Source: Nocardia beijingensis NBRC 16342 (lineage in GTDB: Bacteria; Actinomycetota; Actinomycetes; Mycobacteriales; Mycobacteriaceae). From it: a stretch of 64,000 nucleotides of DNA. Position numbers and translations under genes: made by a program. Below, in pieces: positions 27,109-35,864 of this stretch; the stretch's first letter is position 1; each line of letters begins with the position of its first letter. Where the stretch lies: positions 62,001 through 126,000 of the forward strand of contig NZ_BDBC01000045.1 in the NCBI RefSeq assembly GCF_001612785.1, given 5' to 3'. The notes below the pieces were generated by a model. It ran no database searches. It saw only the letters and a program-made list of their open reading frames with translations, and was not told the DNA's origin.

Positions 27109-28239
27109 TCACAGCACTGTCAGGCCGTGCGGCCGCTGGTTCAGCGATTCACCGCCTTCGTCGGTGACGACCATGATGTCCTCGATGCGCGCGCCCCACT
27201 CACCGCGGAAGTAGATGCCCGGCTCCACGCTGAATGCCATGCCGGGCCGCAGGACCAGGTCGTTCCCCACGACGATGTAGGGCTCCTCGTGCACCGACAG
27301 GCCGATGCCGTGCCCGGTGCGATGCACGAAGGCGTGCCCGAGGCCGGCTTCGGTCAACGGCTTTCGCGCCGCGGCGTCCACCGAGGCAGCGGTCACGCCG
27401 GGGCGGACGGCCGCGACTGCCGCGGCCTGCGCGCGTTCCAGTTCGGCGTATCGGGCGGCCACCTCCGGATCGGGCTCGCCGAGGACGTAGGTCCGGGTGG
27501 AGTCGGAGTAGTAGCCGGGCTCGACCGAGCCGCCGATGTCGATGACCACCACGTCACCTGCCTCGATCCGGCGCTCGGACACGCGGTGATGCGGGTCCCC
27601 ACCGTGCGGACCGCTGCCGACGATGACGAACGCCGCCTCGGTATGCCCCTCGGCCACGATCGCGTCCTCGATGTCGCGGCCGACCTCCGCCTCGGTGCGG
27701 CCGACCCGCAAGAACTCGCCCATGCGCGCGTGCACCCGGTCGATCGCTGCGCCCGCGCGCCGCAGCGCGTCCACCTCGGCCGCATCCTTGATCATGCGCA
27801 GTTCGCGCAGCACGGGTGTGGCCGACACCGGAAGACCGGTGAACGACTCGGCCAGCGGCAGCAGGTGCAGAGCGGGCATGACATCGGCGACGGCCACCCG
27901 GGAACCCACGTGCAGCGCGGACTTCACCAGCGCGTACGGGTTGTCGGTGCCGTCGACCCACTCCAGCACTTGCAGCCCCAGTTCGCCCGCCGCCGAGGCC
28001 TCCAGCGACGCCAGCTCCAGTTTCGGGATCACGACCGACGGCGTCGCGCCGTCCGCCGGGATCACCAGGCAGGTCAGCCGCTCGAACGACTCGGCCGCCG
28101 AGCCGATCAGGTAGCGCAGGTCCGGGCCGGGGGTGATCAGCAGGGCATCCAGATGGGCGGCCCGAATCAGTTCCACGGCCCGCTCCAGCCGTGCTCCGTA
28201 GACGTCCGCCGCGAACCTCGAATCCGTATGCGCGCTCAT
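27109..28239 (-). CDS. pepE: M24 family Xaa-Pro dipeptidase (Rv2089c/PepE-like)
   Basis: This 376-aa cytoplasmic metallopeptidase has an N-terminal creatinase-like domain and a C-terminal pita-bread domain. Metal ligands fit VVVIDIGGSVEPGYYSDSTR (two Asp), HRTGHGIGLSVHEEP (His), MAFSVEPGIYF (Glu) and ARIEDIMVV (Glu). The ATG at 28239 (MSAHTDSRF) is chosen over an upstream one at 28281 because it gives the normal start. The pair with the divergent exonuclease copies M. tuberculosis Rv2089c-Rv2090. Confidence 0.9.
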   Translation of the reverse strand: MSAHTDSRFAADVYGARLERAVELIRAAHLDALLITPGPDLRYLIGSAAESFERLTCLVIPADGATPSVVIPKLELASLEASAAGELGLQVLEWVDGTDNPYALVKSALHVGSRVAVADVMPALHLLPLAESFTGLPVSATPVLRELRMIKDAAEVDALRRAGAAIDRVHARMGEFLRVGRTEAEVGRDIEDAIVAEGHTEAAFVIVGSGPHGGDPHHRVSERRIEAGDVVVIDIGGSVEPGYYSDSTRTYVLGEPDPEVAARYAELERAQAAAVAAVRPGVTAASVDAAARKPLTEAGLGHAFVHRTGHGIGLSVHEEPYIVVGNDLVLRPGMAFSVEPGIYFRGEWGARIEDIMVVTDEGGESLNQRPHGLTVL

Positions 28240-28322
28240 TCGTCCGACGTTACCCGCCGCGACCGCCCGGCGAACGCCCAACTTCGCCGGGCGGTGTCGG
28301 TGCGACCGAGTAGCCTCGGCCC

Positions 28323-29288
28323 GTGACCTCTGCTGCCGGTGGGCCCCTGTTGCTGTTGGACGGAGCCAGTCTGTGGTTCCGCGCCTTCCACGCCATCCCC
28401 GACAAGATCACCGCGCCCGACGGGCGCTCGGTGAACGCGCTGCGTGGTTTCACCGACATGGTGGCGTCGCTGATCACCAGGTTCGCCCCCGGTCGGCTGG
28501 TCGTGTGCCTGGATCTGGACTGGCGCCCGGCGTATCGGGTCGAACTGGTCCCGTCCTACAAAGCGCACCGGCTGGACACCTCGCCGGAGGCCGCCCCCGG
28601 CGCCGAGACCGTGCCCGACACGCTCACCCCGCAGGTCGAGATGATCCTGGAGGTGCTCGACGCCGCCGGGATCGCGACCGGCGGCGCGGAGGGCTTGGAA
28701 GCCGACGACGTGCTGGGCACCCTGGCGACCAGGGAGCGCGCCGACGAGGTGGTCGTGGTCAGCGGCGACCGCGACTTGCTGCAACTCGTCCGGGACGAAC
28801 CCGCGCCCTCGGTGCGGGTGTTCTACGCCGGGCGGGGGCTGGCCAAGGCGGAATTGTTCGGTCCGGCCGAGGTGTCGGCGAAGTACGGTGTGCCGCTGCG
28901 CAACGCGGGCCCGGCCTACGCCGACATGGCGACGCTGCGCGGCGATGCCTCCGACGGCCTGCCCGGCGTGGCCGGCATCGGCGAGAAATCCGCCGCCGCC
29001 CTGATCTCCCGTTTCGGTTCCCTGGACGCCCTGGTTGCCGCCGTCGACGATCCCGGCGCCGACCTGGCGCAAGGCGTGCGCGCCAAGCTGCGCGCCGCCG
29101 AGGACTACTTGAAGGCCGCCGCACCGGTCGTGCGGGTGGTCTGCGACGCCGAAGTTGCCCTGTCCCGCGCCGACGTCCTGCCCACCGAACCGGCCGACCC
29201 CGACCGCCTGCGCGCCCTCGCCACCGCCTACAACGCCGAAAGCCCGGTCACGCGCCTGATCACGGCACTAGCCGCCCGCACCGCCTGA
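28323..29288 (+). CDS. 5'-3' exonuclease (PolA N-terminal domain-like; Rv2090 homologue)
   Basis: This 321-aa stand-alone flap/5' exonuclease has LLLDGASLWFRAFHAIP at the N-terminus, VVCLDLDWRPAYR, EGLEADDVLGTLA and VVVSGDRDLLQLV with metal-binding acids, and the helix-3-turn-helix DASDGLPGVAGIGEKSAAAL. It probably processes flaps and RNA primers. The GTG at 28323 opens the reading frame. It is followed by the repeat-containing region. Confidence 0.9.
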   Translation: MTSAAGGPLLLLDGASLWFRAFHAIPDKITAPDGRSVNALRGFTDMVASLITRFAPGRLVVCLDLDWRPAYRVELVPSYKAHRLDTSPEAAPGAETVPDTLTPQVEMILEVLDAAGIATGGAEGLEADDVLGTLATRERADEVVVVSGDRDLLQLVRDEPAPSVRVFYAGRGLAKAELFGPAEVSAKYGVPLRNAGPAYADMATLRGDASDGLPGVAGIGEKSAAALISRFGSLDALVAAVDDPGADLAQGVRAKLRAAEDYLKAAAPVVRVVCDAEVALSRADVLPTEPADPDRLRALATAYNAESPVTRLITALAARTA

Positions 29289-29516
29289 CCGAGTCAGCCG
29301 ACAAGCCCGCCCCACGCGCCGCGAAGGGCTGTTCCAGCGGCGAAGCGAACCCGATTTCGATGCCCTGGCCGGTCTCGCCCGCCGAGCAAACGCGAAGAGC
29401 AACCGGCGCCTCAGACACAAGCCGCGAAGCTCCAGCAAAACACGCATCCGCCGGAACTCACCGATGTCGCTCGTACACCACCGGGGCCGGTGGCCACTGA
29501 AGTCCGCGCATCAACC
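29289..29516. other. Intergenic stretch before the repeat, nothing recognised
   Basis: No gene, tRNA or clear promoter is seen in these 228 bases between the exonuclease and the first repeat module. Confidence 0.5.
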
Positions 29517-29857
29517 GCCGACGCGCCCAGCGCACCGCAACCACAGGTTTCGAGCGAAGCGAGACCGAGCATCCGCGTTCGCGGCCCGGCTCGCGTGTGC
29601 GCGACGAAGGAGCAAGCAACTGCAATGCCGACAGCCACCCCCGCGTGCGCTGGCAGTGCGTGTCGCGACCGACGCGCCCAGCGCACCACAACTACGTCTT
29701 TCGAGCGAAGCGCGACCGAGCCTGTTCCGTTCGCGGCCCGGCTCGCGTGTGCGCGGCCGCCGCGTACGCGACGAAGGAGCAAGCGGCGGCCGCGCACACG
29801 CGAGCCACAAAGGGGCCGCGAACACGCCGCGCCGAAGGCGCGGCCAAACAAACACAG
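29517..29857 (+). repeat. Dispersed structured repeat, copy A (partial plus complete unit)
   Basis: Two units lie in tandem. A partial unit (29517-29618) contains CGACGCGCCCAGCGCACC, TTTCGAGCGAAGCGAGACCG and the left part of the hairpin. The complete unit begins at 29669. In the complete unit a perfect 24-base inverted repeat (29740-29763 and 29783-29806) surrounds a 19-base loop; outer arms of 11 bases (29729-29739, 29813-29823) extend it. A second hairpin follows with eight-base arms (29826-29833, 29837-29844) and loop GAA. The unit ends in AAACAAACACAGC, directly against the stop of the downstream minus-strand gene. Copies B and C share this layout. Confidence 0.85.
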
Positions 29858-29858
29858 C

Positions 29859-30548
29859 TCAGCTGGGGCGGCCGACCTCGTAGGTGCCGTCGTCCTTGGT
29901 GATCTTGATGGTCACCTTCTTGGCTTCGCCGCTGACCTTCACGCTGCATTCGAAGGTGGCGTCGACCTTGACTTCCTGGCCGGACGGGCAGGAGACGTCG
30001 CTGATGTCCTGAATGCCGTAGGAGTCCGACAGCACCTTCTTCACGCCGTCCTGCACGGCGGCCTGGTCCAGCTGGTCCTTGGCGGTCAACACGAGCACGA
30101 GCGCGACGATCGCGCCGACCACCGCGACACCGAGCACCGAAAGCCCGATGATCAGGCCTTTGTTCTTGCCGCCCTGCTGCGGCGGCTGCTGACCGGGAGC
30201 ACCCCACTGCGGCTGCGGCTGCCCCCACTGCGGCTGCTGACCCTGCTGGCCCCAGTCCTGCTGCTGGGGCTGACCCCACTGCGGCTGCTGGCCCTGGGCG
30301 GGCTGCTGGCCCCACTGCGGTTGCTGAGGCTGCTGCGGCTGCTGACCCCACTGCTGCTGCGGCTGCTGACCCCACTGCTGCTGCTGATCTCCCCAGTGCT
30401 GGGTCGGCTGAGCCGAGGCCGGGGTCTGCGGCTGACCGCCCCACTGCTGCGTGGGACCGGCCCCGCCCGGTGCCTGCTGTCCACCCCACTGCTGGGTGGG
30501 ATCGTTGCGTCCCTCCCCGGGGTCGTTCGGTCCGTACGGGCCGCTCAT
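29859..30548 (-). CDS. Gln-rich N-terminal, single-pass DUF4333 membrane protein (Rv2091c-like)
   Basis: This 229-aa protein has three parts. Residues 1-130 are low-complexity, with repeated QQWGQQPQ and QPQWGQ units. One membrane helix follows (LIIGLSVLGVAVVGAIVALV). A C-terminal extracytoplasmic domain of DUF4333 type has two cysteines (VSCPSGQEV and FECSVKV). The ATG at 30548 follows GGAGG by seven bases. The position beside helY and the 5' exonuclease matches M. tuberculosis Rv2091c. The function is unknown. Confidence 0.85.
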   Translation of the reverse strand: MSGPYGPNDPGEGRNDPTQQWGGQQAPGGAGPTQQWGGQPQTPASAQPTQHWGDQQQQWGQQPQQQWGQQPQQPQQPQWGQQPAQGQQPQWGQPQQQDWGQQGQQPQWGQPQPQWGAPGQQPPQQGGKNKGLIIGLSVLGVAVVGAIVALVLVLTAKDQLDQAAVQDGVKKVLSDSYGIQDISDVSCPSGQEVKVDATFECSVKVSGEAKKVTIKITKDDGTYEVGRPS

Positions 30549-30712
30549 CTGCTTGCCTCCACTCGCATCGTTGTACACACGGTAGCCCCCCGCGTGGGCC
30601 TCGTCGCATGACACGACTACTCCGCCACGGTCGGTACGCGAAAGAAATCAAATCACAATCGAATCCGCCGTGTTGCTATTGCCGCCCGCCGCGCGCCCGT
30701 AGCTCGCGCCGC

Positions 30713-33415
30713 TCAGGCGGCGTCCACCGCCACGACACCCCGCCGGATCGCCCGCACCGCCTTGGCGGCCGTAGCGGCGACCTCGGGATCGTCGGCGGTG
30801 CCGTGGATCTGATCGAGCAGATCGATCACCTGTCGGCACCAGCGCACGAAGTCGCCGGCCGACAGCGGCGCGCCTTGGTCGCCGCTGGCGAGCAACGAAT
30901 CGGCCAACCCATCGCCGCGCGCCCATTTGTACACGCCGTCGACGAAGCCGAGATCGGGTTCCCTGGTGGGCGGCAGCTTGTGCCGCGCTTCGTCGGACCG
31001 CAGCTCGGACCACACGCCGATGGTCGCGCCGACCGCGCGGCGGATCGGGGCCGTCGGTCCGGACGCGCCGAGATAGCCACCCTCCTGGCGGGATTCGTAC
31101 ACCAGGATCGACACCACCGCCGCCAGTTCCGCCGGGCCGAGGCCGCGCCACAGTCCCTTCCGGAGGCATTCGGCGACCAGCAGATCGCTTTCGGCGTAGA
31201 GGCGCGCCAACCGGCGTCCGTCGGCGGTCACCTCGCTCTCGTGCACGAATCCGCGCTCCTCGAGCAGACCGAGAATCCGGTCGAACGTGCGCGCCAGCGA
31301 GTTGGTGGTGGCGGCAACCTTCTGGCGCATCGCCTCCGTTTCGCGCAACAGACGGTTGTAGCGCTCGCCGATCCGGGCCAGTTGCTCGCGATCGGGCCTG
31401 GCGTGCGCCGGATGCGCGCGCAGGCTGCGGCGCAAGGTGGCCAGTTCGCGGTCGTCGGCCGCGGCGGAGTGCCTGCCGCGGCGTGGCCTGCCCGGCACCG
31501 AGATGCCCGTGCTGCGCAGCGCCGAGGCCAGATCGCGACGGGTGCGCGCGGTCCGGTGATCCACCCGGCGCGGCAACCGCATGTGCCCGAGCGCCTCGGC
31601 GGGCACCGGGAAATCGGCGACCGAAACCCGTCCGGCCCACTTGTCCTCGGTGAGCACCAGCGGACGCGGATCGCCCGGCGTCGCGTCCGGCTCCAGGATC
31701 ACCGCGAGCCCCGCGCGGCGGCCGGACGGAATCGCCACCACGTCACCGCGCCGCAGTGCGCCGAGCGCGTCCACCGCCGCGCCACGCCGGTCGGCACGGC
31801 TCTGCTGGGTCAGCTGCCGCTCCCGCTGCTTGATCCGCTCACGCAGCGACAGGTATTCGAGGAAGCCGCCTTCGGCGCCGCCGAGCTGGTCGCGCAACTT
31901 GCGCAGGGCCCCCTCGTTGCGTTCGATGCCGCGCACCAGCCCGACCACCGAGCGGTCCGCCTGGAACTGGGCGAACGATCGCTCCAGCAGGGCGCGCGAC
32001 TCGTCGGCGCCCATCCGATCGATGAGGTTGATCGACATGTTGTAGCCCGGCCGGAACGAGCTGCGCAGCGGATACGTACGCGTCGAGGCCAGGCCGGCCA
32101 CCGCGCTGGTGTCCACCTCGGGCTGCCACAGCACCACCGCGTGGCCTTCGACGTCGATGCCGCGCCGCCCCGCACGCCCCGTCAGCTGGGTGTACTCACC
32201 TGGCGTCAGCTCCGCGTGCGACTCGCCGTTGAACTTGACCAGCCGTTCCAGCACCACGGTGCGCGCGGGCATGTTGATGCCGAGCGCCAGCGTCTCGGTG
32301 GCGAAAACGGCGCGCACCAGCCCGTTGACGAACAGTTCCTCGACGGTGTGCCGGAACGCGGGCAGCATCCCGGCGTGGTGCGCGGCGAGACCACGGTGCA
32401 GCGCCTCGCGCCATTCCCAGTAGCCGAGCACCTCCAGATCGGTCTTGGGCAGGTCGCCGGTGTGCTTCTCGATGATCGCGTCGACCTCGTCGCGCTCCTC
32501 CGGACGGCTCAGGTCCAGCCGCGAGCGCAGGCACTGCGCGAGCGCGCCGTCGCAGCCGGCCCGGCTGAAGATGAACGTGATCGCGGGCAGCAAGCCCTCT
32601 TCGTCCAGCTTGGCGAGCACCTCCGGCCGCGGCAGCGGGCGGAAATCCCGGCGCGGGCCGCCGCGACCGTTGCGCGGGGCGCCCCAGTTGTTCATCCGGT
32701 CGGCCGCCTCGCGGTGGCGGATGAACCGCACCAGGTCTTCGTCGACCAAGACCTTCTGCTCGGTGGATTTGGTGTCGAACAGGTCGAACATCCGCCGCCC
32801 CACCATGACGTGCTGCCACAGCGGAACGGGCCTGGTCTCGTCGACCACCACCGCGGTGTCGCCGCGCACGGTCTCCATCCAGGCGCCGAACTCCTCGGCA
32901 TTGCTCACCGTGGCCGAAAGACTGACCAACCGCACGTCCGGGGGCAGGTGCAGGATGACCTCCTCCCACACGGCGCCGCGGAACCGATCGGCGAGGTAGT
33001 GCACCTCGTCCATCACCACATAGGACAACCCGCGCAGCGCGTCGGAGGAGGCGTAGAGCATGTTGCGCAGCACCTCGGTGGTCATCACGACCACCGGCGC
33101 GTCCGGATTGATCGATTGGTCGCCGGTCAGCAGTCCGACGTTGTCGCGGCCGTGACGCTCGGTGAGGTCGGCGAACTTCTGATTCGACAACGCCTTGATC
33201 GGCGTGGTGTAGAAGCACTTCCCGCCCGCCGCCAGCGCCAGGTGCACGGCGAACTCGCCGACCACCGTCTTACCCGCGCCCGTGGGCGCGCAGACCAGGA
33301 CACTGTGGCCTTCTTCGAGCGCCGCACAGGCGTCGCGCTGAAAAGGATCCAGCCGGAACTTCAGTTCGGCGGAGAATACGGCCAACTCGCCCGTCTGCGA
33401 CCGGTCAACTGTCAC
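30713..33415 (-). CDS. helY: DEAD/DEAH-box RNA helicase HelY (Ski2-like)
   Basis: This 900-aa superfamily 2 helicase shows FQRDACAALEEG (Q-motif-like), Walker A APTGAGKTVV near residue 43, VVMDEVHYLADRFRG (motif II DEVH), SLSATVSN (motif III) and ATETLALGINMPAR with QLTGRAGRRGID (motifs V-VI). A long C-terminal helical domain follows, as in Mtr4/Ski2-like enzymes. It probably unwinds RNA in processing or decay. The GTG at 33415 lies three bases beyond the tatC stop, so it is co-transcribed with tatC-tatA. Confidence 0.95.
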   Translation of the reverse strand: MTVDRSQTGELAVFSAELKFRLDPFQRDACAALEEGHSVLVCAPTGAGKTVVGEFAVHLALAAGGKCFYTTPIKALSNQKFADLTERHGRDNVGLLTGDQSINPDAPVVVMTTEVLRNMLYASSDALRGLSYVVMDEVHYLADRFRGAVWEEVILHLPPDVRLVSLSATVSNAEEFGAWMETVRGDTAVVVDETRPVPLWQHVMVGRRMFDLFDTKSTEQKVLVDEDLVRFIRHREAADRMNNWGAPRNGRGGPRRDFRPLPRPEVLAKLDEEGLLPAITFIFSRAGCDGALAQCLRSRLDLSRPEERDEVDAIIEKHTGDLPKTDLEVLGYWEWREALHRGLAAHHAGMLPAFRHTVEELFVNGLVRAVFATETLALGINMPARTVVLERLVKFNGESHAELTPGEYTQLTGRAGRRGIDVEGHAVVLWQPEVDTSAVAGLASTRTYPLRSSFRPGYNMSINLIDRMGADESRALLERSFAQFQADRSVVGLVRGIERNEGALRKLRDQLGGAEGGFLEYLSLRERIKQRERQLTQQSRADRRGAAVDALGALRRGDVVAIPSGRRAGLAVILEPDATPGDPRPLVLTEDKWAGRVSVADFPVPAEALGHMRLPRRVDHRTARTRRDLASALRSTGISVPGRPRRGRHSAAADDRELATLRRSLRAHPAHARPDREQLARIGERYNRLLRETEAMRQKVAATTNSLARTFDRILGLLEERGFVHESEVTADGRRLARLYAESDLLVAECLRKGLWRGLGPAELAAVVSILVYESRQEGGYLGASGPTAPIRRAVGATIGVWSELRSDEARHKLPPTREPDLGFVDGVYKWARGDGLADSLLASGDQGAPLSAGDFVRWCRQVIDLLDQIHGTADDPEVAATAAKAVRAIRRGVVAVDAA

Positions 33416-33418
33416 TCG

Positions 33419-34372
33419 TCAGAGCGTATCGGAGTAGTCCGACACCGGTCGTGTGGATTTCTCCGCGGGCGTACCGATCGACCCGGCCGGATCGATCGGC
33501 TCCGGTGCGCCGAGTTCGGAGGCCTCCTCGTCCGACAGCGCGGCCAGGTCCTCGCGCTCCTTGCGCGCCCTGCGCAGGTCGTTGATCCGGGAGAACTGGA
33601 TCGCCACCTCGAACAACACGGTCAGCGCCAAGGCCAGCGCCAGCATCGAGAAGGGATCCTGCGGCGTCACGATGGCCGCGAACACGAACAAGCCGAACGT
33701 GATCCCCCGCCGCCACGCCTTGAGCCGCTCGTAGGTCAGGACGCCGACCAGGTTCAGCCCGACGATCAGCAACGGCGTCTCGAAACTGACCCCGAAGATG
33801 ATCAGCAACTGGATGATGAACGAGAAATACTGCGATCCGCTCAGCGCCGTGATCTGCACGTTGTCGCCGATGGTGAGCAAGAAGCTCAACGCGTGCGCGA
33901 TCACCACGTAGGCCAGCACCGCTCCGGCGGCGAACAACACCGTGCCCGAGGACACGAACCCGACCGCGTACTTGCGCTCCTTCGCGTACAACCCCGGGGT
34001 GATGAACGCCCACAACTGGTACAGCCAGATCGGCGCCGCCAGCACCACGCCCGCGGTCAAGCCGACCTTCAATCGCAGCGTGAACTGCTCGAACGGCGCG
34101 GTCGCCAGCAGACGGCATTCGCCGTCCGGGGTCAGCGACGCACGGGCCGACGAGGGCAGCGAGCAATACGGCCCGCGCAGGATCTCACCGAGGCTCTCGA
34201 TGCCCAGGAACCCGTGCGCGTACCACAGGAACCCCAGCACCGTCGTCGCGATCACCGCCGCGATCGACACCAGCAACCGGTAACGCAGCTCCTGCAGATG
34301 CTCGACCAACGACATGGTGCCGTCGGGATTGGTCCTGCGCTTACTGCGCCGCGGATCGAACGGGATTCGCAT
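33419..34372 (-). CDS. tatC: Twin-arginine translocase subunit TatC
   Basis: This 317-aa membrane protein has six predicted helices. It contains SLVEHLQELRYRLLVS (the conserved N-terminal E-L-R motif that recognises the twin-arginine signal), FTLRLKVGLTAGVVLAAPIW, LYQLWAFITPGLYAKER, and FGVSFETPLLIV. A charged C-terminal cytoplasmic extension follows the last helix, usual for actinobacteria. It works with TatA (and TatB elsewhere) to export folded proteins. Confidence 0.95.
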   Translation of the reverse strand: MRIPFDPRRSKRRTNPDGTMSLVEHLQELRYRLLVSIAAVIATTVLGFLWYAHGFLGIESLGEILRGPYCSLPSSARASLTPDGECRLLATAPFEQFTLRLKVGLTAGVVLAAPIWLYQLWAFITPGLYAKERKYAVGFVSSGTVLFAAGAVLAYVVIAHALSFLLTIGDNVQITALSGSQYFSFIIQLLIIFGVSFETPLLIVGLNLVGVLTYERLKAWRRGITFGLFVFAAIVTPQDPFSMLALALALTVLFEVAIQFSRINDLRRARKEREDLAALSDEEASELGAPEPIDPAGSIGTPAEKSTRPVSDYSDTL

Positions 34373-34470
34373 GGTTGGTGATCGCCCCTGGGTTCACGTG
34401 CCTCGCACGGCTCGGCAACAGCACTGAGTCCGGAGTGAGCTGTTCCTCACTCCGGCGCGAGCGGCTCCGC

Positions 34471-34728
34471 TCAGACCGATTTCTGCTCGGTGCGGGGCTC
34501 GGTGGCCTGCGGCGACTGCTGTGCGGCGGGCAACTGCGGTGCGGGCTGCTGAGCCTGCGCGCCGCCCGCGGGCGCGTTGCCCTCGTTCTGCATCTGACTG
34601 ACTTCGCTCTTGAAGATGCGCAACGACCGGCCCAAGCTGCGGGCCGCGTCGGGCATCCGCTTCGCGCCGAAGAACATCACGAAGACCACCGCAATGATCA
34701 GCCAGTGCCAGATGCTCAGACTGCCCAT
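34471..34728 (-). CDS. tatA: Twin-arginine translocase subunit TatA
   Basis: This 85-aa protein has one N-terminal membrane helix (LSIWHWLIIAVVFVMFFGAK), the FG hinge, an amphipathic helix (RMPDAARSLGRSLRIFKSEV) and a Gln/Ala-rich tail. It forms the pore-like oligomer of the Tat system. It lies 98 bases upstream of tatC on the same strand. Confidence 0.94.
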   Translation of the reverse strand: MGSLSIWHWLIIAVVFVMFFGAKRMPDAARSLGRSLRIFKSEVSQMQNEGNAPAGGAQAQQPAPQLPAAQQSPQATEPRTEQKSV

Positions 34729-34792
34729 GATCTACCTCCCAAGACTGTGATGTTTCGATGCTACCGGAGGGTGACGTGCGCGAACGCCGCCG

Positions 34793-35842
34793 TCACCGCT
34801 CGTTCGCCCGGCGTTCCGGCGCGCCGCCCGCCGTGGCGGCCCGCAATTGGTCGAGCAGGTCCCGTCCACTCCACACGCGCCTGCCGCCCAGCTCGGCCGC
34901 GACGATCAATTCGGTCAGCCGCTGATTCACCGGCGTCGGCATACCGACCATCGCGCCCAGTTCGACGATTTCCCCGCACAGCCAGGAGATTTCGGTCTTA
35001 CGACCCAGCTCCAGGTCGTCGGCCATGGACGAACGCGCCACCGGATCGATGGCGAGCACCTGCCCGGCCACCCGCCGGAACAGGCCGTCGGGCACGGTCA
35101 GCAGCGCCGCCATCACCCGGGGCGGCAGCGGGGTCAGCCGGGCGGGGCGAATTCGCGCCTTGTTCATCACATCGAGCGCTTCCCGCTGGGTCAGCGCGAG
35201 ACAGCGGCGGTAGTCCCGGTCGGCGAGTTCCTCCCGCAGTGGGCGCCCCGACAGCGCGTTGATCGGGTTGTTCAGATTCAGCAGCAGCTTCGCCCACTGC
35301 ACCGGGCGCAGGTCGGGATACCGGCGCAAGCCGAGCCTCGCGCGCTCGAAGACGTCGAGGAACGGCGCAAGGGCCGGATCGTCCTGTACCGCCAGACCGC
35401 CTTCGGTGCCCCGATGGAAATGCCCGCCGGGGTGGTGCACGACGTTGAACATCACCATTCCGGCCAGGACGACGCAGTGCGGCAGGATCTCGCGGATCAC
35501 CGAATCGTTGCCGATGCCGTTCTGCAGGCTGAGCACCACGGTGCCGGGCCGGATCTTGCCCGCGAGCTCGCGCACCGCCTCCGCCGTCGCCGCCGATTTC
35601 ACCGTTACCAGCACCAGGTCCGCCGAGCCGACGTCATCCGGTTCGGTCGCGCGATGGAAGCGGTCCGGCGGCAGCGCGTCGTCACCGCCGTCGAGATCGG
35701 TGAGCCGAAGCCCGAACGCGCCGAGTTCGTCCAGCACCCGCTTGCGGCCGACCAGGGTGACCTCCGCGCCGGCGACGCCGAGTTTGCCGCCGACGAAGTT
35801 GCCGATGCTGCCGGCGCCCACCACAAACACACGACTGTTCAT
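34793..35842 (-). CDS. Ketopantoate reductase family protein (ApbA/PanE-like)
   Basis: This 349-aa NADPH-dependent reductase has VFVVGAGSIGNFVGGKL at the N-terminus, LVTVKSAATAEAVRELAG, VLSLQNGIGNDSVIRE, and WAKLLLNLNNPINALSG with the typical catalytic Lys and Asn. SSMADDLELGRKTEISWLCG near residue 275 is the family's substrate-binding stretch. It may reduce 2-dehydropantoate or a related 2-keto acid; no pantothenate genes are nearby. The ATG at 35842 gives the normal start. It is inserted between tatA and pafC, genes that are adjacent in M. tuberculosis. Confidence 0.85.
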   Translation of the reverse strand: MNSRVFVVGAGSIGNFVGGKLGVAGAEVTLVGRKRVLDELGAFGLRLTDLDGGDDALPPDRFHRATEPDDVGSADLVLVTVKSAATAEAVRELAGKIRPGTVVLSLQNGIGNDSVIREILPHCVVLAGMVMFNVVHHPGGHFHRGTEGGLAVQDDPALAPFLDVFERARLGLRRYPDLRPVQWAKLLLNLNNPINALSGRPLREELADRDYRRCLALTQREALDVMNKARIRPARLTPLPPRVMAALLTVPDGLFRRVAGQVLAIDPVARSSMADDLELGRKTEISWLCGEIVELGAMVGMPTPVNQRLTELIVAAELGGRRVWSGRDLLDQLRAATAGGAPERRANER

Positions 35843-35864
35843 GCCGGTAGGGCCTGTGCCTTCC

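Noticed and set aside
29826..29844. UUCG tetraloop in the small hairpin of the repeat
   Set aside because: When all arms are paired the loop is GAA or TTC, three bases, so the classical C-UUCG-G tetraloop is not formed.
29490..30611. Plus-strand open frame of 373 codons running through repeat copy A
   Set aside because: It overlaps the non-coding repeat and the DUF4333 gene on the other strand; the translation is Arg/Ala/Leu-rich without a domain.
30470..34381. Very long open frame on the plus strand, 1303 codons, opposite helY and tatC
   Set aside because: Its composition is that of an antisense shadow of high-GC coding DNA. The minus strand gives recognisable HelY and TatC, and no domain is seen in the plus-strand translation.
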